From positions 1 to 64,000 of the forward strand of contig NZ_JAHESC010000011.1 in NCBI RefSeq assembly GCF_018598185.1: a stretch of DNA of 64,000 bases. The letters run 5' to 3'. Under the pieces are notes generated by a model. That model had not been told where the DNA came from. It saw only the letters and a program-made list of their open reading frames with translations, and ran no database searches. Of this stretch, positions 60,868 through 64,000 are shown in pieces. Source of the DNA: Dawidia soli (GTDB lineage: Bacteria > Bacteroidota > Bacteroidia > Cytophagales > Cyclobacteriaceae). How positions within the stretch are numbered: the first letter of the stretch is position 1; each line of letters begins with the position of its first letter. The position numbers were made by a program, and so were the translations under genes.

Positions 60868-61425
60868 ATGGCCGCGACAAAAGCACCGAAGATAAAGGTA
60901 AAGCCCGTCGACAAAAACACCTGGAAGGATTTTGAGGCATTCTTCGAATCCAAAGGCGCCCCCAGCTGGTGCTGGTGCATGGTATGGCGCATGACGAACG
61001 AGGAGCTGAAACACAACCATTCCCCTGACCGCAAAGAGTACCTCCGGAAACGCGTCACCGCCAAAACACCCATCGGCCTGCTGGGCTACATCGGCACGGA
61101 ACCCGTAGCCTGGTGCTCGGTAGCGCCCCGTGCCAGCCACCTCCGCCTCGGCGGTGACGACCGTTTGGAAGACGAAGACGTATGGTCCATCACGTGCTTC
61201 TTCGTCAAAAAAGAATATCGGGAACAACGCCTCGTTCCCCAGTTGATCGAACACGCGCGAAAATATGCCCGAAAGCATGGCGCGAAATACATGGAAGCGT
61301 ATCCTGTAAAACCCAGCTCGCCGAGCTACCGGTTTATGGGCTTTACCAAAACATTTGAAAAGGCTGATTTCGAATTTGTAAAGAAAGCGGGATCGCGCAG
61401 GAGTGTGATGGTGCGCAAGGCATAA
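60868..61425 (+). CDS. GNAT-family N-acetyltransferase
   Basis: 185 residues. The acetyl-CoA-binding GNAT core is at about 70-160: PIGLLGYIGTEPVAWCSVAP, then VWSITCFFVKKEYREQRLVP (motif A region), QLIEHARKYARKHGAKYMEA and SPSYRFMGFTKTFEKAD. The N-terminal part contains a WCWCMVWRM stretch common to a subgroup of GNAT proteins found in Bacteroidota and Firmicutes. The acceptor substrate is unknown. Divergent from the ECF unit. Confidence 0.87.
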   Translation: MAATKAPKIKVKPVDKNTWKDFEAFFESKGAPSWCWCMVWRMTNEELKHNHSPDRKEYLRKRVTAKTPIGLLGYIGTEPVAWCSVAPRASHLRLGGDDRLEDEDVWSITCFFVKKEYREQRLVPQLIEHARKYARKHGAKYMEAYPVKPSSPSYRFMGFTKTFEKADFEFVKKAGSRRSVMVRKA

Positions 61426-61428
61426 CCA

Positions 61429-61815
61429 TCACTTCCACTCGATCAGCATAAGATAGATCAGTACGCTGATCAACAATACATTATACTCCATACCATTGCG
61501 CCCGCCGCCCACAACAAACCAACCTTCGGGGTAGTGCACCAGTATAATGCCCATTACCAGAATAACAATTGTAATAATAGCCGCTATGGCTACATACCGA
61601 CGAAATAACAACGCCACTGCACACACCACATGTGAAAGCTTGATCGCCCACGCCAGCGGAACGCCTACAGGTGCAAAGCCGATCGCATTAAGATAGTCAT
61701 TGCCGAAAGATTGCACGCCGCCGTTGAGCATCCCCGGTATGCTGTGCGTAATTAAAATGATGAAGAGCGTGACGCGAAGGATCAGCGTTGAATCGAGGAA
61801 GCGTTTGGAAGTCAT
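61429..61815 (-). CDS. DoxX-like membrane protein
   Basis: 128 residues with four predicted membrane helices (about 10-28, 48-70, 74-94, 108-126). The pattern LRVTLFIILITHSIPGMLNG at the N-terminus and KLSHVVCAVALLFRRYVAIA in the middle are DoxX-like, and HYPEGWFVVGGGRNGMEYNV resembles the conserved loop of the family. DoxX proteins are linked to quinone/thiol redox chemistry in the membrane. Convergent with the GNAT gene (stop codons 3 bases apart). Confidence 0.75.
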   Translation of the reverse strand: MTSKRFLDSTLILRVTLFIILITHSIPGMLNGGVQSFGNDYLNAIGFAPVGVPLAWAIKLSHVVCAVALLFRRYVAIAAIITIVILVMGIILVHYPEGWFVVGGGRNGMEYNVLLISVLIYLMLIEWK

Positions 61816-61963
61816 GGCCGAGGGTTAAGATTGGTAGGCATACTAATATACATCCTCCCGGAACGAATATAAAATTCGATTGTGATTATTGTCGTGAAGA
61901 CATCGTAATATACCGCATGATACGGCAGGTGATCGCGCCGACAAGCAGGCCCGGCGCCCTACC

Positions 61964-62044
61964 CTGGCGCCGGTGCTAGTCCGGCAGGCAGGGCTCTGCG
62001 AAGCGCAGGCATGCCTGCGGTAGCCAGGAGTAGGCCGGCGCCAG
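61964..62044. repeat. GC-rich palindromic element
   Basis: CTGGCGCCGG (61964-61973) and CCGGCGCCAG (62035-62044) are perfect 10-bp inverted arms. Inside, GCAGGCATGCCTGC (62005-62018) is a perfect 14-base palindrome and CTGCGAAGCGCAG forms a small hairpin. One arm sequence is also found at 46426-46435, so this may belong to a dispersed family. Confidence 0.55.
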
Positions 62045-62212
62045 AGGCGTTTCCCAAAAAGTGCGAAACACGCGATGATCGCCCACTAAAATCGGAACCA
62101 GCCGCCACCCACAAAGCACTACATAAGCGGTGCACCTCGACATTTCCCGTCTTTACCGACAGTACCATAAAAGTCCCCTGAAAAATCCGGTAAAGTGCCC
62201 TTCAACTATGAG

Positions 62213-62288
62213 AATATCCAATATATATCCAATAGTTTATCAAATATTAACCAATAGATATCCAATAATTATATAGCTATTGGATATC
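62213..62288. repeat. Helically phased ATATCCAATA repeats
   Basis: Exact copies start at 62214, 62225 and 62258, a partial copy (ACCAATAG) ends at 62257, and an inverted copy covers 62278-62287. Start-to-start spacings are near 10-11 bp or multiples. The copy at 62257-62267 and the inverted one at 62278-62288 form a perfect 11-bp inverted repeat with a 10-base centre. This is the layout of a cooperative regulator binding region upstream of the gene at 62430. Confidence 0.6.
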
Positions 62289-62333
62289 CCTGATAAATAA
62301 CTTTTTCCTTAAAATTTAAATTATTTAAAAGAT

Positions 62334-62349
62334 AGACAGTATACAGTCT
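62334..62349. promoter_or_regulatory. Imperfect 16-bp palindrome AGACAGTATACAGTCT
   Basis: Seven of eight base pairs match around a GTATAC centre, 80 bases before the right-edge gene. Possible operator. Confidence 0.35.
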
Positions 62350-62381
62350 TTTCGTAAATTCGATCTGGACACCGTTACAAT

Positions 62382-62415
62382 TTTGATCGTTGTCTAAAAC
62401 CCTCTCGTTACTTTG
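62382..62415 (+). promoter_or_regulatory. Promoter candidate for the right-edge gene
   Basis: TTTG (62382-62385) and TTACTTTG (62408-62415), close to the Bacteroidota -33/-7 elements but with a spacer of 22 bases, longer than the usual 19-21. The -7-like box lies 14 bases before the ATG. Confidence 0.35.
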
Positions 62416-62429
62416 AAAACCAATCGATT

Positions 62430-64000
62430 ATGCCCTTTCTTGAAGGACCATTCGCCTTTACAGGCACACTGGACATGTTCAGCGCCTACCGCATGCGCAA
62501 CGTCGACGGGATCGTCGTTCGTCGTAAAGGCGGCCCGAGCGGAGAAAAAGTAAAAACCGCCGACAGCTTTAAAAATACGCGTCGTACGATGTCGGAGTTC
62601 GGCGGTTGCTCGCGGCACGGCAGTTATGTGCGGAGGGCGTTGCTCCAGATCCGGCACCTGTCGGATTACAATTTTGGTAGCGATATCAACAGCCTCATGC
62701 ACCAGATCCAGTTGCGCGACGACACCGGCGAATGGGGCCGGCGGCGGATCACACTCTCCGAACATGCGCGCCTGCTGGAAGGTTTCTCCACCACACGAAA
62801 AGCCCCGAGCTTCGACTCCATTGTGCGCGCTCCGATATACTATACATTGGACCGGCAAAAACGTTCCGCCCGCGTGAATCTCCCCGAGCTCCTCCGTGAT
62901 ATTAATTATTTTCCGCAGAACAATCACGCCATGTTCCGCCTGATCGTTACGTTAGGCATTGTGCCCGACGTAACATTCGACGTGCCGTCTAAAGAATACC
63001 TGCCGCCGACATGGTATAGCCCGGCGTACAACTCCATCAGCGCTTCGACGGATTGGAACCCTTCCCTGGAAGGAATGGCGGGCGCCACGCTGGAGCTCGC
63101 CATGAATGTGCTCCCGCCGGACGATTCGTGGACGTTGATGTTATCGATCGGAATTGAATACGGGTCTTTACGCCAGTATGGCACGATCGAAGAAGTGACA
63201 CGGTTTGGCGCGGCCAGGATCATGGCCTTGCAGGGGAAAGACGGGGCGTCTGAAAAAAGGAACGATGGCGATGATCGACTCGGAAAACGCGAGGGACTTC
63301 TGGAGGATGTGGTATCGCCGGCCGACGGTGAACATGCTGCAGAATGTAAAAGCGCACCAGACGATCCGGGCGTGCCCGTCACAGCGTTGCTGCCGGCGGA
63401 TGAAGCTGCGACACAGTATGTCTATACGTTGAAGGAAGCATCAACCGAAACGCGAGCGGCCAGTACCTATCGGTATGTTGTTCCGGCAGATGGGCGGGAG
63501 AACATTGCCTGTATCACCACAACGCAAAATGCCGTATCTTTGTGTGAACCACCTACCGACGTGCCCGCTGCCGCGTACATACCGTGCGACGTGTTAAAAC
63601 CTTACGTTGCTTCTTTCATGATCTCGGAAGAAGCAGAGACGAAGGAGTATAAAGTATTGCCGGGAACGAATCTTGTCATCGGCTTTCAATACCGGGGGCA
63701 GCTGGTCCGTATCCAGGATGCAGCGGTCAACCCACTTTCCACCGCAGGCATTACCGGGTTGCACGATACCCCGCGGATATTCCGGAACGCTGCGCACACA
63801 GGCACGGTGCTGGTATATTTCAAAGAGGCAGGCGCCGCGCCGTTCTTTAACATGCCGCTGCACGAGCTGTTTGACGAAAGCGTCTCGCTCGACAATTTTA
63901 TGCTTCGTTCGGAGCTATTGGTCTTTGAGGAACAACTCGCCGAAGCCAACACAGATCAGGACCGCATCGCGCTGACAGAACGGTTTCTGATCGGCCGCCT
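62430..64000 (+). CDS. Right-edge gene (partial): Bacteroidota hypothetical domain joined in frame to an AraC-type N-terminal domain
   Basis: The frame stays open from ATG 62430 to the window edge, 523 complete codons. The N-terminal ~275 residues (begins MPFLEGPFAFTGTLDMFSAY; contains TRRTMSEFGGCSRHGSYVRR, DSIVRAPIYYTLD and NPSLEGMAGATLELAMNV) look like a Bacteroidota protein family of unknown function. A charged, low-complexity linker covers about 275-385. From about 390 the sequence (CDVLKPYVASFMISEE, TNLVIGFQYRGQLVRI, FKEAGAAPFFNMPLHELFDE) matches the N-terminal domain (DUF6597-like) of AraC regulators; the DNA-binding domain would lie beyond the edge. It may be a true fusion or two adjacent genes that lost a stop codon. 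A TATCTTTG box at 63535-63542 may drive a separate AraC start. Confidence 0.65.
   Translation, partial: MPFLEGPFAFTGTLDMFSAYRMRNVDGIVVRRKGGPSGEKVKTADSFKNTRRTMSEFGGCSRHGSYVRRALLQIRHLSDYNFGSDINSLMHQIQLRDDTGEWGRRRITLSEHARLLEGFSTTRKAPSFDSIVRAPIYYTLDRQKRSARVNLPELLRDINYFPQNNHAMFRLIVTLGIVPDVTFDVPSKEYLPPTWYSPAYNSISASTDWNPSLEGMAGATLELAMNVLPPDDSWTLMLSIGIEYGSLRQYGTIEEVTRFGAARIMALQGKDGASEKRNDGDDRLGKREGLLEDVVSPADGEHAAECKSAPDDPGVPVTALLPADEAATQYVYTLKEASTETRAASTYRYVVPADGRENIACITTTQNAVSLCEPPTDVPAAAYIPCDVLKPYVASFMISEEAETKEYKVLPGTNLVIGFQYRGQLVRIQDAAVNPLSTAGITGLHDTPRIFRNAAHTGTVLVYFKEAGAAPFFNMPLHELFDESVSLDNFMLRSELLVFEEQLAEANTDQDRIALTERFLIGR

Larger units (their letters stand above)
61816..62429. other. Repeat-bearing intergenic region before the right-edge gene
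   Basis: About 610 bases. The left part is ordinary, then comes a GC-rich palindromic element (61964-62044), then an AT-rich segment with phased ATATCCAATA repeats (62213-62288), an imperfect palindrome (62334-62349) and a promoter-like sequence (62382-62415). No gene is visible. Confidence 0.65.

Noticed and set aside
62213-62288. Iteron-type replication origin
   Set aside because: The repeats are iteron-like, but there is no dnaA, repA or parA gene nearby and no DnaA-box cluster; a regulatory role is simpler.
1-64000. CRISPR array, prophage or insertion sequence
   Set aside because: No regularly spaced identical repeats with unique spacers, no transposase, integrase or phage structural genes were found.

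Overview
The window is chromosomal DNA from a member of the Bacteroidota, probably a GC-rich Cytophagales/Chitinophagales-type soil or sediment bacterium (the order is a guess). The phylum call rests on ECF sigma/anti-sigma pairs with a SusC-type plug fragment, a LytS/LytTR pair, DUF3667, YARHG and WG-repeat proteins, DUF5018-like lipoproteins, a FucP-type sugar MFS carrier, and promoter boxes of the Bacteroidota type (TAnnTTTG, in one case TTG-N19-TACCTTTG). No rRNA, tRNA, CRISPR array, phage or insertion sequence was seen.

Layout. 0.2-3.7 kb: a surface lipoprotein, an ECF sigma factor and a membrane-anchored beta-barrel partner. 4.0-11.6 kb: a five-gene operon with every junction overlapping, encoding a MoxR AAA+ ATPase, bpX-type accessory proteins, a degenerate vWA/beta-propeller protein and a bpX/alpha-solenoid/beta-propeller protein. 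This is a MoxR-vWA-beta-propeller 'ternary' system, a class predicted by comparative genomics to act in biological conflict. It is the most notable system here. The RNA 2'-phosphotransferase gene kptA abuts its end with no gap. 12.1-14.3 kb: DinB-fold proteins, an AraC regulator, and a tiny transcription unit with a canonical promoter, a 29-codon ORF and a terminator. 14.3-19.5 kb: a minus-strand run of WG-repeat protein, DUF2007 membrane protein, SMI1/KNR4 protein and dctA. 19.6-27.2 kb: housekeeping and stress genes (receiver, ALDH7, HtrA, Hsp20, SGNH hydrolase, MsrB). 27.4-32.6 kb: a sugar regulon (LacI, ROK kinase, cupin sugar-phosphate isomerase, MFS carrier) tied together by three near-identical operator-like palindromes. 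32.6-37.5 kb: a LytS/LytTR pair, a LuxR regulator divergent from DUF3667 across a palindrome, a YARHG lipoprotein and DUF2306. 37.6-46.2 kb: a CPA2 antiporter, a CHASE3-like histidine kinase, an HxlR/SDR divergent pair with an inverted-repeat operator, GapN-like dehydrogenase, ThuA and SRPBCC proteins. 46.7-49.6 kb: three tandem paralogous lipoproteins. 49.7-57.3 kb: an FtsX-type permease, a 41-codon membrane ORF plus SPFH protein, a TIG/Kelch lipoprotein, transglutaminase-like and CarboxypepD_reg-like proteins. 57.4-61.8 kb: an ABC exporter, a second ECF sigma/anti-sigma unit ending in a Spy-plug fusion protein, GNAT and DoxX. 62.4-64.0 kb (cut by the edge): one continuous reading frame joining a Bacteroidota-type hypothetical protein to the N-terminal part of an AraC-type regulator, preceded by an AT-rich array of helically phased ATATCCAATA repeats.

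Intergenic DNA carries structured, repeat-like hairpin elements (98-116, 21180-21350, 46406-46530, 61964-62044) and two copies of a roughly 57-bp repeat (27256-27311 and 41703-41758). Family names are from recognition of the translated sequences only; no database search was possible.
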